The notes beneath the pieces were generated by a model. The model worked only from the letters and a program-made list of their open reading frames with translations. It was not told where the DNA came from and did no database searches. The translations under genes were made by a program, and so were the position numbers. From a candidate division KSB1 bacterium (GTDB lineage: Bacteria; Zhuqueibacterota; Zhuqueibacteria; Zhuqueibacterales; Zhuqueibacteraceae), in assembly GCA_034506255.1 (NCBI GenBank), contig JAPDPX010000002.1, forward strand, positions 62,001-126,000: a stretch of DNA of 64,000 bases. The letters run 5' to 3'. Below are positions 8,117 to 17,930 of the stretch, piece by piece. Each line of letters starts with the position of its first letter. Within the stretch, counting starts at the first letter, position 1.

Positions 8117-10135
8117 TTAACGGTGAATCGTGATCCGTTTGATGCGATGGCCGACTTGCAACTCATCCACCACCTCCATACCCTTGCGCACACGCGCGAA
8201 AATCGTGTAGCGGCCGTCGAGATGCGGCTGGTCGGAATGGGTGATGAACCATTGCGAGCCTTCGGTGTCCGGCCCGACGCTGGCCATGCCCACCATGCCG
8301 CGGGTGTAGCGCAACCGGTTGAACTCTGAGCGCAGAGAGTAGCCGGGGGAGCCCCACATGTCGCCGCGCGGGTCACCGGTTTGTATCACAAAATTCGGCA
8401 CCACGCGATGAATGAGCAGACCGTTGAAGAATCCGCGCTGTGCCAGCCGCACGAAATTGAGCGTCACCAACGGCGCTTCCTCCGGGAAAAATTGCAGCTC
8501 AAATGTGCCGGCATCGGTTTCCACTGTGGCCCAGGCACCATGGAGCTTGCTGATTTCGCGATATTCGAAATCCCAGGAGGGCCTGGTTTCGCGGGGCAAC
8601 TTGTCGCTGTAATCCCGGCCGGTGAGTTGTCGCAAGGCTGCAGCCGCAGCCGCGGCAAAAGGCTTGTCCGGCACCTGCACCGCCGCCTCCAGCAGCGGCA
8701 CGGCTGCCGGATTGCGGCAATCCGCCAGCGCTTTGAAAATCATCTGCGCCACTTCCACATCGATGGGCGCCGGCAACTTTTCATAGGCCTGGATGATGGC
8801 GAGCGCGTGCTCCTGGCGCCGGCTGGAATCGGCCGCGAGATTTTGCGCGGCAATGGCGGTCAGCACCTGATCACCGCTGGCGAGGGCGCTTAGATATATC
8901 GGCAATGCTTGGGCTGGTGCAGAAATTTTGGGCAGGGCTTCCAGGGCGGCGATGCGCACCAGCAGGGCTGTGTCACCGGCGAGTTTTTCCAGCAGGGGCA
9001 GGGCGCCGGGTGCGCGGGTGGCGGCCAGCGCCGGCGCCAGGCCGGCTCGGACAAAGACTTCAGAACTGGCGGCCAGGGGCGCGAGAGGTGTCACGGCTTC
9101 CGGCCCGAGTGCCGTGGCCAGTGCCTGCGCTGCAGCCACTTGTTCCTGCCAGGTGGGGGTGAATTCGCCATCGGCTGCCGCGCCTTTGATGCGATTCCGC
9201 AGCAGGGGGATGGCAGGTGAATGTGCCGGGCGCTGCGAGCTGTGTTCGTAGGCGGTGCCAAGGGCGCGCAAGGCGGTCACCCGGACGTGCAGGTTGGAAT
9301 CGTTCAGGGGAAGCAGCGCCGTCAGGGTGGTATCGCGCTGCGGGTCGAGCAGGTTGCCGAGCGCCTGCGCCGCACTGACGCGCACGCGCCAGTCCGGGTC
9401 ATGCCGTGCGAGCTGGCTGAGAGGGAGGATGGCCTTTTGGTCGTTGATGACACCGAGTGCGCGTGCCGCCTGCATTTGCACGCGGCTGCTGCGATCCTGC
9501 AGTGCCTGCTCCAGAGCCGGTGCCGTGGCAGCATCGGCCAGACGAAACAAGGCATATGCACAACGCCAGCGCACCTCCTCACTGTCATCTTGCAACAGGG
9601 CAGTGAGTTTTGCGCCCCAGCCCGGCTGGGAAAAGCGGCGATGCGCCAGCCGGGCGATGGTGAGCGCCGCCTCCGCGCGCATGATGGGGATGTCGTCCTG
9701 CAGCAAATGCACCAGGGTGGAATCGATGCGGCGCAGGGATGAATCGCTGGCAACCTTGCCGAGCGCTTCGAGCAAATGCAGGCGCACTTCCAGATCTTTT
9801 TCCGTGGCGAGAAAAGCCAGCACCACGCTGGCGGTGTTGGCCTGCGCCAGTTGGCCGAGCGCAAAGGCTGCCTCCACCCGCACGGTGGGATTGCCCGAGC
9901 GCAACAGCTCCACCAGCGCCGGCACGGCATCCGGATCCTGCGAACGGCCCAGGGCAATGGCCGCGCGCTTGCGCACCTCCTCCTTCGGATGCATCACGAA
10001 CTTGACCAGCTCGCGAGCCGCCACCCGCCGGTTTTCGAGCCGGATGATCTCCGCAATTTCCCGGTGAGAATTGCGGCAGCTTTGGCAAAGCAGGGCGGGG
10101 AGAAGCAGAAGCAGGACAGCAGTTCTTTTCAGCAT
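8117..10135 (-). CDS. lipoprotein with HEAT repeats fused to a cyclophilin-type prolyl isomerase
   Basis: 672 residues. A lipoprotein signal with lipobox LLCQSC (cysteine about residue 20) is followed by about 15 PBS-lyase-type HEAT repeats (for example VRKRAAIALGRSQDPDAVPA and VRVEAAFALGQL) to about residue 500. The last about 145 residues are a cyclophilin domain: FELQFFPEEAPLVTLNFVRL, GLLIHRVVPNFVIQTGDPRG, SQWFITHSDQPHLDGRYTIF. The family catalyses cis-trans isomerisation of X-Pro bonds; here the helical solenoid would present the enzyme on the periplasmic side of a membrane, where it may assist folding of exported proteins. First gene of a two-gene operon. Confidence 0.88.
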   Translation of the reverse strand: MLKRTAVLLLLLPALLCQSCRNSHREIAEIIRLENRRVAARELVKFVMHPKEEVRKRAAIALGRSQDPDAVPALVELLRSGNPTVRVEAAFALGQLAQANTASVVLAFLATEKDLEVRLHLLEALGKVASDSSLRRIDSTLVHLLQDDIPIMRAEAALTIARLAHRRFSQPGWGAKLTALLQDDSEEVRWRCAYALFRLADAATAPALEQALQDRSSRVQMQAARALGVINDQKAILPLSQLARHDPDWRVRVSAAQALGNLLDPQRDTTLTALLPLNDSNLHVRVTALRALGTAYEHSSQRPAHSPAIPLLRNRIKGAAADGEFTPTWQEQVAAAQALATALGPEAVTPLAPLAASSEVFVRAGLAPALAATRAPGALPLLEKLAGDTALLVRIAALEALPKISAPAQALPIYLSALASGDQVLTAIAAQNLAADSSRRQEHALAIIQAYEKLPAPIDVEVAQMIFKALADCRNPAAVPLLEAAVQVPDKPFAAAAAAALRQLTGRDYSDKLPRETRPSWDFEYREISKLHGAWATVETDAGTFELQFFPEEAPLVTLNFVRLAQRGFFNGLLIHRVVPNFVIQTGDPRGDMWGSPGYSLRSEFNRLRYTRGMVGMASVGPDTEGSQWFITHSDQPHLDGRYTIFARVRKGMEVVDELQVGHRIKRITIHR

Positions 10136-10421
10136 AAGCAGAGAGTGATGCAGGTTATATGGCCCGGGGAGAAAGGGTTCGACAAAACAGGGGCATAATA
10201 CCTCGGCTCATGCAAAGATGCAAGTTTTTTGGCTCCGATGACCGGCCCGGCGGCATCGCACGCAGGCACGGCCTGCCGGCACGCACGCGCAGCGCAGCCA
10301 CGGTCAGCCAGTGTTCGAAATTACGATTGCGTCACAACGTGGGCTGACCTACATTGCCCGGAGATACAGGAAGCGTGCCATCCTTGCACGCGAGCTGTTG
10401 ACCCTTTTGACCGGAGAAGCC

Positions 10422-11417
10422 ATGGCTGTGATTCGCATAGGTGTCGCCGGCGTTGGCCGGCTGGGAGCGCTGCACGCGGCGCGTTTACGCGAAATTGCGG
10501 GTGTCGAGCTGGCGGGCGTGTTTGATGTCAATCAACAACGCGCCCGACAAGTGGCAGCCGAACATGGCACCCGTGCCTTCGCCACTCTGCCGGAGTTGCT
10601 GGCGAGCTGTGAGGCCTTGACCATCGCGGTGCCGACCAGCGAGCATTTTGCCACGGCACAAGTCGCGCTGCAAGCCGGCCGCCACGTGCTCATTGAAAAA
10701 CCCGTCACCGCCACCAGCGCGCAGGCGCGGCAGCTCATCGCCCTGGCGCAGGCGCACAACCTGATTTTGCAGGTGGGCCACATTGAGCGATTCAATGGCG
10801 CGTTGCGTGCGCTGGCGGGATTCCCGCTGGCACCGCGCTTCATCGAATCTCACCGCATGGCATCCTTTGATCCGCGCGGCACGGATGTCGCCGTGGTGCT
10901 CGATCTCATGATTCACGACATCGACATCATCCTGAACCTGGTGCGGAGCACTCTCACCCGCGTGGATGCCAACGGCGTGGCCGTGGTTTCCCACGAGCCG
11001 GACATTGCCAACGCGCGGCTGCAGTTTGCCAATGGCTGTGTCGCCAACGTCACTGCCAGCCGCATCTCACAGAAAAAGATGCGCAAACTGCGCCTGTTTC
11101 AACGCGATGCCTATATTTCCGTGGATTTCCTGCAGGGCTTCAGTGAAATTTTTCGCCTGACGGCACCGGAGGAGAGCGTGCCCGGACAGGCTTTTCCCCT
11201 GGTGCTGGGCCGGCTCGATCAGGGGGCGCGGCCGCGACAGATCATCTATGAAAAACGCGAAGCGCCCGAAGGCAATGCCCTGCGCCTGGAGCTGGAGAGC
11301 TTTGCCCGCGCCATCAGAGGCGAAGCCCCGCCACCGGTCACTGGTGAGGACGGTCTGCGCGCCCTCGAAGTGGCCAGCGCAATTACAGAAATGATCAAGG
11401 CGGAGCCACCGGCGTAA
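10422..11417 (+). CDS. Gfo/Idh/MocA oxidoreductase, UDP-GlcNAc 3-dehydrogenase-like
   Basis: 331 residues from ATG 10422, preceded by GGAG at 10413; the longer frame from 10311 has no such site. The Rossmann motif is IGVAGVGRLGALHA, followed by the family hallmark EKPVT and, later, VGHIERFN and LMIHDIDI, the segment bearing the catalytic His/Asp. GHxERFN and HDIDI are typical of the subgroup that oxidises the 3-position of UDP-GlcNAc for 3-amino lipid A (GnnA) or acts in related sugar pathways. The partner aminotransferase and LpxA are not visible here. Given other lipid A genes in the window this role is plausible but inferred. Confidence 0.82.
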   Translation: MAVIRIGVAGVGRLGALHAARLREIAGVELAGVFDVNQQRARQVAAEHGTRAFATLPELLASCEALTIAVPTSEHFATAQVALQAGRHVLIEKPVTATSAQARQLIALAQAHNLILQVGHIERFNGALRALAGFPLAPRFIESHRMASFDPRGTDVAVVLDLMIHDIDIILNLVRSTLTRVDANGVAVVSHEPDIANARLQFANGCVANVTASRISQKKMRKLRLFQRDAYISVDFLQGFSEIFRLTAPEESVPGQAFPLVLGRLDQGARPRQIIYEKREAPEGNALRLELESFARAIRGEAPPPVTGEDGLRALEVASAITEMIKAEPPA

Positions 11418-11484
11418 TTTCCCCCTGATGGCTCGGCCTGCGTGCCCGGTTTTGGCGGATTGCCGGCACCGTCTCATGCGGGAT

Positions 11485-13017
11485 TCACTGTGCGAGCCGC
11501 AGACCGGCACCCGGGCCCACCGGCAGATCCAGCGCAAACCACAACACCAGCAGGCCCGACCAGGTTATCAGGAAGACGATTGTGAAGGGCATCATGGTGG
11601 CGATCACTGTGCCCATGCCGGCATCCTTGCTGTAGCGCTGCACGAATGCGACAATCAATGCAAAATAAGACATCATCGGCGAGATGATGTTGCTGCAGGA
11701 ATCTCCGATGCGATAGGTGGCCTGGGTCAGCTCCGGGGTGTAGCCCAGCAGCATGAACATGGGCACGAACACCGGTGCCATGATCGCCCATTTTGCCGAA
11801 GCGCTGCCCATGAACAGATTCAGGGTGGTTGACAACAGCACGAAACTGAGCAGCAAGGGAATGCCGTCGAAACCGACCGCTTTGAGGAATTCCGCACCCT
11901 TCACCGCCACGATCAAGCCGAGATTCGTCCACGAGAAGTAGGCGACAAACTGCGCCGCAAAGAAGACCAGCGTGATGTAGGAGGCCAGTGTGCCCATGGC
12001 TTTGCTCATGGCCTCGACGACGGTGGCCTCGCGGCGCACCGTGCCCGCGCCCACGCCATAGGCGATGCCCATCACCGTAGCGGAGAGAAACACGATCGCG
12101 ACGATGCCGGACAGAAAGGGGGAATGCAGGAAATCAGGATTCCTGGGATCGCGCAAGACCCCGTCTTCGGGAACCACGGCCCACAACAGCAACAACACGA
12201 TGACCACGCCGGTGGCAAAGGCATACCACAGGCCGCGCTTTTCCGCGGGGGAAAGCGGCTGCAACTCCATGGTCTTCTCCGAACCGCCGTATGCTCCCAG
12301 GCGGGGCTCGACGATCTTTTCCGACACCCAGGTGCCAACCAGCGTCAGCACGAAGGTGGAAACGACCATGAAATAATAGTTGCAGGCGGGGTTGACGAGA
12401 TAGTCCGCATCGATGATGCGCGCGGCCTCCTGCGAGAGACCGGCCAACAGCGGGTCTACCGTGCCGAGCAGAAGATTGGCGCTGTAGCCACCCGAGACGC
12501 CGGCAAAGGCCGCGGCCAGCCCGGCGAGTGGATGGCGGCCAACCGCCAGAAAAATGACGGCACCCAGCGGCACCAGCAACACATAGCCGATTTCAGAAGC
12601 AGCATTTGACATGATGCCGGCGAAGACAATCACCATGGTCAACAGCCGCCGTGGGGCGGAGAGCACCAGCAGCCGGATCGCCGCACCCAGCAAGCCCGAG
12701 CCTTCGGCCACGCCGATGCCGAGCAGCGCCACCAGAACGGTGCCGAGCGGCGCAAAGTTGGTGAAGTTGCGTACCATCTCGGTAACGATGCGCCGCAAAC
12801 CTTCACCGCTGAGCAGGCTCACCGCTTCAATCGTCTTGCCGGTGCCGGGATGAATCGCCGAGACCTCGAAGGCGGCGGCCAGCGCGGAGAGCAGAATGAC
12901 CAGCCCGGCGAAAAGGGCAAACAGGCTCGTGGGATGCGGCAGCAGGTTGCCGACTTTCTCAACAAAGTCCAAAGCGCGGTGGAAGAATTGGCTGCTGAAG
13001 CGAAACCGCCATTTCAT
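11485..13017 (-). CDS. AbgT-family transporter
   Basis: 510 residues, the normal family length, with about 12 hydrophobic segments. Recognisable blocks are [20 protein letters not shown] at the N-terminus, [40 protein letters not shown] and the C-terminal [20 protein letters not shown] with [20 protein letters not shown]. AbgT proteins import p-aminobenzoyl-glutamate or export sulfonamide-like antimetabolites using an ion gradient. The start at 13017 has GGAGG six bases upstream. No abgA/abgB hydrolase genes are adjacent, so the substrate is uncertain. Confidence 0.9.
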   Translation of the reverse strand: MKWRFRFSSQFFHRALDFVEKVGNLLPHPTSLFALFAGLVILLSALAAAFEVSAIHPGTGKTIEAVSLLSGEGLRRIVTEMVRNFTNFAPLGTVLVALLGIGVAEGSGLLGAAIRLLVLSAPRRLLTMVIVFAGIMSNAASEIGYVLLVPLGAVIFLAVGRHPLAGLAAAFAGVSGGYSANLLLGTVDPLLAGLSQEAARIIDADYLVNPACNYYFMVVSTFVLTLVGTWVSEKIVEPRLGAYGGSEKTMELQPLSPAEKRGLWYAFATGVVIVLLLLWAVVPEDGVLRDPRNPDFLHSPFLSGIVAIVFLSATVMGIAYGVGAGTVRREATVVEAMSKAMGTLASYITLVFFAAQFVAYFSWTNLGLIVAVKGAEFLKAVGFDGIPLLLSFVLLSTTLNLFMGSASAKWAIMAPVFVPMFMLLGYTPELTQATYRIGDSCSNIISPMMSYFALIVAFVQRYSKDAGMGTVIATMMPFTIVFLITWSGLLVLWFALDLPVGPGAGLRLAQ

Positions 13018-13480
13018 GAGTCGCCTCCGGTTGGTGAAGTATCACGCGGAAGATGCACAAGCAGAAAAACAGCGCGCGGTTGATTGGTGGGGTAACGAAT
13101 GACAAGACCCGGCCGCCGGAGCAGCTTTTGCCACCGGCGCGGTCAACGCCGTCGCCATTACGTCTTCGACTTTCATTCTTGTAAGTCTCTCCCCCGCACA
13201 CACCCTGCAAGTTCCGCTTGCCCTGGCGCTGAAATTCCGGCCGCAGGAAAATCAGTGCTCTGGCATTCACATGATTACGACACCTCTGCGCGCCGGGTCT
13301 GCGCGCCAATGGTTTGAATTTTGCCTGAAAGGCGCGGGATGATACAGGCCTTTGCCGCCCGGCGACGCTGCAAGGCGGCCGCCGGCGCGCAAACGCCCAG
13401 ATTGCCACGTTCACAAAGGATTGTGACGGATTACCTCAGAGTCAGAACAACTCTGTGACACTTATAGAAAGGATGCTCCC
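13018..13480. other. divergent intergenic region, nothing recognised
   Basis: 463 bases between the AbgT transporter (minus) and the glycosyltransferase fragment (plus). It must hold promoters for both, but no convincing promoter, repeat, RNA or gene is visible. Confidence 0.4.
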
Positions 13481-14116
13481 ATGCGGGTTGCCTATTTTCT
13501 CGAAAATCTCTCAGCCACGGCACCGGCACCTGCGTTTGCCCGGCTGATTCCCCACCTGAAGCAGGCCCGGATCGACTTTCGTTGTTTCACCAGCTCGCCG
13601 CTCGCCGGGCTGGCAGCAAGTGATGAAGTGATCAGCCTGCAACCTTTTTCCGCCACCCTCTTTCCCGATCAGGAAGCCGCCCAGGCCCTGTCGGACAGTG
13701 TCTCGCGGCGACTGGCGGCATTCCAGCCGCAGGTGATTCATCTCGGCGATACCTCCCTGCTCAGCCTGCTGGGCCTGGGCTACGCCCGCAGCGAGCAACT
13801 GCCGCTGGTGGCCACGTATTCGCCGCAGGAAGACGATGGGGCGGAGGCCGGCTATCTCCGCTGGTTCTATGGCGCCTGCCAGTTGGTTCTGGTGGAAAAT
13901 GACCGGGCCGCCCAGGCGCTGCAGCGCCTGGGTTTGACACATGCTCGGATCGCGCGCCTCACCGCCGGCAACGCACTCGTCCGCAGCCGCCAACTCAGCG
14001 TGTACTATCAACGCCTGCGGCGCGGCTCTGTTGTTGTGCCCGATGACGTCACACGGCCCCTGCGCCGGCGGACTGCGGAGCATGTCGTGGCTGTTCCCCA
14101 ATTGGCTGCGATCTGA
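13481..14116 (+). CDS. stand-alone GT-B glycosyltransferase N-terminal domain
   Basis: 211 residues with AAAGGA just upstream of the ATG. It begins MRVAYFLENLSATAPAPAFA and continues with FQPQVIHLGDTSLLSLLGLG, PLVATYSPQEDD and a stretch LRWFYGACQLVLVENDRAAQ, which match the N-terminal acceptor domain of family 4 glycosyltransferases such as mannosyltransferases. The C-terminal donor-binding domain with its E-x7-E motif is absent and the gene simply stops. It is either a remnant or a non-catalytic domain. The next plus-strand gene (flippase-like) starts 81 bases on and may be co-transcribed. Confidence 0.6.
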   Translation: MRVAYFLENLSATAPAPAFARLIPHLKQARIDFRCFTSSPLAGLAASDEVISLQPFSATLFPDQEAAQALSDSVSRRLAAFQPQVIHLGDTSLLSLLGLGYARSEQLPLVATYSPQEDDGAEAGYLRWFYGACQLVLVENDRAAQALQRLGLTHARIARLTAGNALVRSRQLSVYYQRLRRGSVVVPDDVTRPLRRRTAEHVVAVPQLAAI

Positions 14117-14197
14117 ATCTCCCTGACAACCTTTGTGTGATGTGCAAACCCGGCCCCCGGCCGTTGTGCCTGGTTGCTGACCTGCCCGTCTTTTTTC

Positions 14198-15253
14198 ATG
14201 CCTTTGATCATTGTTCTCAGCCTCGGTCTGCTGATCACCTCAGTCTATTCCGTCTGCACGATCGATCAGCCGGCCCTCGAGGCCTTGCGCCATTTTCCGC
14301 CGTTTCTCGCACTCTTGCTGCTGGGGATGGCACTGGCGCCGTGGTTGCTGAGCGCTCTGCGGCTTTCCGTCTGGATGAGCTTTCTGCGCCATCCTGCACG
14401 TTTCCGCGAAATTCTGCGTGTAGTCATCGCCGCCGAGGCGGTGGCCGCGATCACGCCGACCGCGGCAGGCGGCGGCTATTTCAAGTTCGGCTGGCTGGTC
14501 AAACGCGGCATGCCGGCGGGCACGGCGGCCTCCCTGATGCTCCTGGGGACGCTGGAAGAGTATTGCTTCTTTTTAATCAGCCTGCCGGCCGTTTTGTCGT
14601 TTTCCCCGGCAGCGCGCGAGCTGTTCTCCCGCGCTGCCGGGTGGAATCTGTTGCTCTCGCCCGATTGGCAGCGCCGCGACCTTTTGCTCACCGCGCTAAT
14701 CGCCGTTGCAATCGTGGTGGCTGCCGGATGGCTGGCCTGGCGCAATTTGCCCGAGCGGCACCAGAGCAAGGTGGTGCAATGCTGCCGGCGCTGCGTGCAG
14801 CAGTGCCGCCTGGGCGGCCAGACTTTGCGGCAGGTGATCAGGCACGGCGGCTGGCGTTTCTTTGCAACCGTCGGGCTGGCGGGAGGGTATTGGGTGTGCC
14901 GGTGCAGCCTGTTGGTGGTTTTGTTGGAAGGCTTGCGCCAAAACCTTGACGCGGTGCAGGTGATGGTTTCGCAATGGCTGCTCTTCATGGTGATGAATTT
15001 CATGCCCTCGCCGGGCGCGGTGGGCGGCGCCGAGTTCGGCTTTTTGCTCCTCTATCGTGGGATACTGCCGCCAAATTTTGTGGGTGTGCTTTCCGCCGCC
15101 TGGCGGGTGTTGACCTTCACCCTGCCGGTGGGCCTGGCGGCGCTGGTGTTCATGTGGCATGCCCGCCAGCGAAACAAAAAGGGCATCCCACCTGACTGCG
15201 GCAGGGTGGATGCCCTCGTGGCGAGTGGCCGGAACGCCGGTGCGGTTATTTGA
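14198..15253 (+). CDS. flippase-like integral membrane protein (UPF0104/AglD type)
   Basis: 351 residues from the ATG at 14198; a TTG at 14174 in the same frame is the alternative and neither has a clear ribosome-binding site. About eight hydrophobic segments are present. The family pattern is seen in RLSVWMSFL, the segment EAVAAITPTAAGGGYFKFGW, and NFMPSPGAVGGAEFGF, corresponding to the conserved P-x-x-x-G-x-x-E region of the LPG-synthase membrane domain/AglD family. These proteins are linked to lipid-carrier sugar transfer or flipping. It follows a glycosyltransferase-like gene, in keeping with envelope glycan work. Its stop overlaps the 3' end of the convergent regulator gene by eight bases. 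Confidence 0.78.
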   Translation: MPLIIVLSLGLLITSVYSVCTIDQPALEALRHFPPFLALLLLGMALAPWLLSALRLSVWMSFLRHPARFREILRVVIAAEAVAAITPTAAGGGYFKFGWLVKRGMPAGTAASLMLLGTLEEYCFFLISLPAVLSFSPAARELFSRAAGWNLLLSPDWQRRDLLLTALIAVAIVVAAGWLAWRNLPERHQSKVVQCCRRCVQQCRLGGQTLRQVIRHGGWRFFATVGLAGGYWVCRCSLLVVLLEGLRQNLDAVQVMVSQWLLFMVMNFMPSPGAVGGAEFGFLLLYRGILPPNFVGVLSAAWRVLTFTLPVGLAALVFMWHARQRNKKGIPPDCGRVDALVASGRNAGAVI

Positions 15254-16646
15254 CCATCGGCAAACCGTACTTCTTGGCTTTGCGGTAGATGGTGGCGCGG
15301 CCGATACCGAGCTTCTTCGCCGTCTGTGAAATGTTCCCGCCGTTTTCCAGCAGCGCGTTGCGCAGCGCTTCCTCCTCCAGTTTTTCAATCCAGCTCGACA
15401 GCGTGTTGTCCGATTCGTAGATGCGTTTCTCGCCGATGGCGCGCACGGTGTTCGGCAGATCCTTGGGCGTGATTTCCCGGGTGGAAGCGAGCACCACCGC
15501 GCGCTCGATGGCATTTTCCAGCTCGCGCACGTTACCGGGCCAGTTGTAGGCCATCAGCAGCTCCAGCGCATCCGGCGCGATGCCCTCCACTTCCTTGTTC
15601 TCCTGGCGGGCGAACTTGTCGATGAAATGCGCCGCCAGCAGCGGAATGTCCTCGCGGCGTTCGCGCAGCGGCGGCAGTTTGATGGGGAAGACCGAGATGC
15701 GGTAGAACAGGTCTTCGCGGAATTCATTGGCGCGCACCGCCTCTTCCAGATCACGGTTGGTCGCCGAGATCACGCGCACATCCACCTTCACCAGCTCGTT
15801 GCCGCCGACGCGCTCGAATTCGCGCTCCTGCAGGATGCGCAGCATCTTCGCCTGGGTGGCGGGTGTCATCAGGCCGATCTCATCGAGAAAAATGCTGCCG
15901 CCGTTGGCCACCTCGAATTTGCCGATGCGCTTGCCGGTGGCGCCGGTGAAAGCGCCCTTCTCGTGGCCGAACAATTCGCTTTCCAGCAGCGATTCCGGCA
16001 GCGCCGAGCAGTTCACGGCGACGAACGGCTTGTTGCAGCGCTGGGGATTGTGGTAGTGAATGGCGCGCGCGATCAGCTCCTTGCCGGTGCCGCTCTCGCC
16101 TTGAATCAACACCGTGACATTGCTGTTGACCACTTTCTCCAGCGCCCGGAAAACTTCCTGCATGACGCCGGATTGTCCGATGATATTTTTGAACTGAAAG
16201 CGATCCTTCAGCTCCGAACGCAGCGAGTCGATTTCCTGGCGGAGCGAGCTGGTGGTGAGCGCGTTGCGCACCGTCACCAGCAAACGGTCGCTGGGAAACG
16301 GCTTTTGAATGAAATCATACGCGCCCAGCTTCATCGACTTCACCGCCTTTTCGATGGTGCCGTGCGCCGACATCATCACCACCGGGATGCGTGGCTCCTC
16401 ATTGCGAATGCGCGTGAGGGTTTCGATGCCATCGATTCCCGGCATTTGGATGTCGAGCAGAATCAAATCCGGCACATTTTCCCGGATCATCTTCAGGCAG
16501 GCTTCGCCGCTGTTGGCGGTTTCGACGACGTATTCCTTTTCCTTGCGCAAGTTGATCTCGATCATCTTGCAAATGTTGCGATCGTCGTCGACCACGAGAA
16601 TCGAATATTTCCGGGCCCTCCGGCCGATGGCATTCTCTTCGGTCAT
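15246..16646 (-). CDS. sigma-54-dependent response regulator (NtrC family)
   Basis: 466 residues from ATG 16646 (MTEENAIGRR); an upstream frame extension adds only unlikely residues. Domains in order: receiver (residues about 14-130, acidic pocket DDD 20-22, phospho-acceptor D65 in LILLDIQMPG); AAA+ sigma-54 activator with Walker A GESGTGKE, the sigma-54 contact loop GAFTGA and Walker B-region GGSIFLDEIG; C-terminal Fis-type helix-turn-helix (NISQTAKKLGIGRATIYRKA). It drives transcription from -24/-12 promoters when phosphorylated. No histidine kinase is adjacent, so it is an orphan here and its targets are unknown. Confidence 0.95.
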   Translation of the reverse strand: MTEENAIGRRARKYSILVVDDDRNICKMIEINLRKEKEYVVETANSGEACLKMIRENVPDLILLDIQMPGIDGIETLTRIRNEEPRIPVVMMSAHGTIEKAVKSMKLGAYDFIQKPFPSDRLLVTVRNALTTSSLRQEIDSLRSELKDRFQFKNIIGQSGVMQEVFRALEKVVNSNVTVLIQGESGTGKELIARAIHYHNPQRCNKPFVAVNCSALPESLLESELFGHEKGAFTGATGKRIGKFEVANGGSIFLDEIGLMTPATQAKMLRILQEREFERVGGNELVKVDVRVISATNRDLEEAVRANEFREDLFYRISVFPIKLPPLRERREDIPLLAAHFIDKFARQENKEVEGIAPDALELLMAYNWPGNVRELENAIERAVVLASTREITPKDLPNTVRAIGEKRIYESDNTLSSWIEKLEEEALRNALLENGGNISQTAKKLGIGRATIYRKAKKYGLPMVK

Positions 16647-16855
16647 GGCTTTCACTTTATTTGAATCAAACGCTGCGGCATGATGCGATGATGAGAAGAT
16701 ACGAATTGGTGAAAGTGTGGCGGCCTGTGTGTCATGGGAGAGATAAGGCTTGGCGGCGGCTAAAAACCATTTTTCCCTTGAGTTGCGGCCGCCAAAATAC
16801 AAAACCGGCCAGTGAATCGCAAGGCTTTTCTCGTGCGGCGCGGCCGCGGGCGTGC

Positions 16856-17920
16856 TCAACTTTCGTGCGCTCGGGCAGTCAGGGCGTGGAAACCGAGCGC
16901 CTGTCTCACTGCCGGCAGGAAATCCGGGGAAGGCAGCGCTTGTATTTCGAGCGCGTAAGCTGGCAGCCGGTGCAGGCAGTCAAAGTGCCGCAACTTCACT
17001 GCGTCCTTGCCGGTCGTGATCAGAAAATCACTGCGTGATTGCAACAGTCTTTCCGCGAGGGCATGCGCGTCGCTGGCGCGATAGTTGTAATGATCGGGAA
17101 AACACGAAACCTCCACTGGTTCGATGCCGAGGCCCCGAACCATGGCAACAAAGCGCGCGGGATTGGCAATGCCGCTCACCAGCACCGCACGGCAGCCGGA
17201 CACGGCTGACAGCGGCAGGTCTTCATTGCCGGTCAACGGGCGCAAGTGGCGCGGCTGAAACTCCAGCGCAAAAGTCTTGACGCCGAAATGATCCCGGCAG
17301 CGGGCCTGCACCGCTTCCTGCTCCGTGACGGAAAGTGCCTTTAGCCCGGTGAGCAGCAGCAGATGCGCCCGCCGCAGATTGTGCCGCGGCTCACGCCAGG
17401 GGCCGGCGGGCAACAGCCACGCCGGATCACGCAAAAAGTCCGCCGGAGCCAACACAATATCGAGATCGCGGTGCAAACGGCGATGCTGAAAACCGTCATC
17501 GAGCACCACCACCTCCGGCTGAAACCGCACCACGGCGACTGCGGCTGCATGGGTTTTGCTGGCATCAACAATCACCGGGGTTGCCGGACAGGCGGCCGCC
17601 AGGACTTGCGGCTCATCCCCGCTGGCGTGCAGATCGGCGAGCAGGTGCCGACCATCACTGACAATGCAGGTGCCGCGGCGGGAGCGGCCATAACCGCGCG
17701 CCACAATTGCGACGCGTCGACCCTCCTGCTGCAGAGCATTCGCCAGGAAAATCGTGAGCGGCGTTTTACCGGTGCCGCCCACCGTCAGGTTGCCGACGCT
17801 CAGCACCCGCGCCGGCAGCCGGCGCACCGCAAAGATACCCTTATCGTAACCGTGGTTACGCAGTTGTACCAGGCCACGATACAGCCAGGCGAGCGGCAGG
17901 AGGACGGGATAGTGGATCAT
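16856..17920 (-). CDS. lpxK: tetraacyldisaccharide 4'-kinase (lipid A kinase)
   Basis: 354 residues from ATG 17920. The N-terminal membrane anchor MIHYPVLLPLAWLYRGLVQL is followed by VLSVGNLTVGGTGKTP, the LpxK P-loop, then GYGRSRRG, SGDEPQVLA, VLDDGFQHRRL and later FPDHYNY, all family signatures. It phosphorylates the 4' position of the lipid A disaccharide on the inner face of the inner membrane, the sixth step of the Raetz pathway. It starts 10 bases after the DUF374 acyltransferase stop, so the two form an operon. This gene is the strongest evidence for lipid A in this organism. Confidence 0.94.
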   Translation of the reverse strand: MIHYPVLLPLAWLYRGLVQLRNHGYDKGIFAVRRLPARVLSVGNLTVGGTGKTPLTIFLANALQQEGRRVAIVARGYGRSRRGTCIVSDGRHLLADLHASGDEPQVLAAACPATPVIVDASKTHAAAVAVVRFQPEVVVLDDGFQHRRLHRDLDIVLAPADFLRDPAWLLPAGPWREPRHNLRRAHLLLLTGLKALSVTEQEAVQARCRDHFGVKTFALEFQPRHLRPLTGNEDLPLSAVSGCRAVLVSGIANPARFVAMVRGLGIEPVEVSCFPDHYNYRASDAHALAERLLQSRSDFLITTGKDAVKLRHFDCLHRLPAYALEIQALPSPDFLPAVRQALGFHALTARAHES

Positions 17921-17930
17921 GGCTTCGGTT

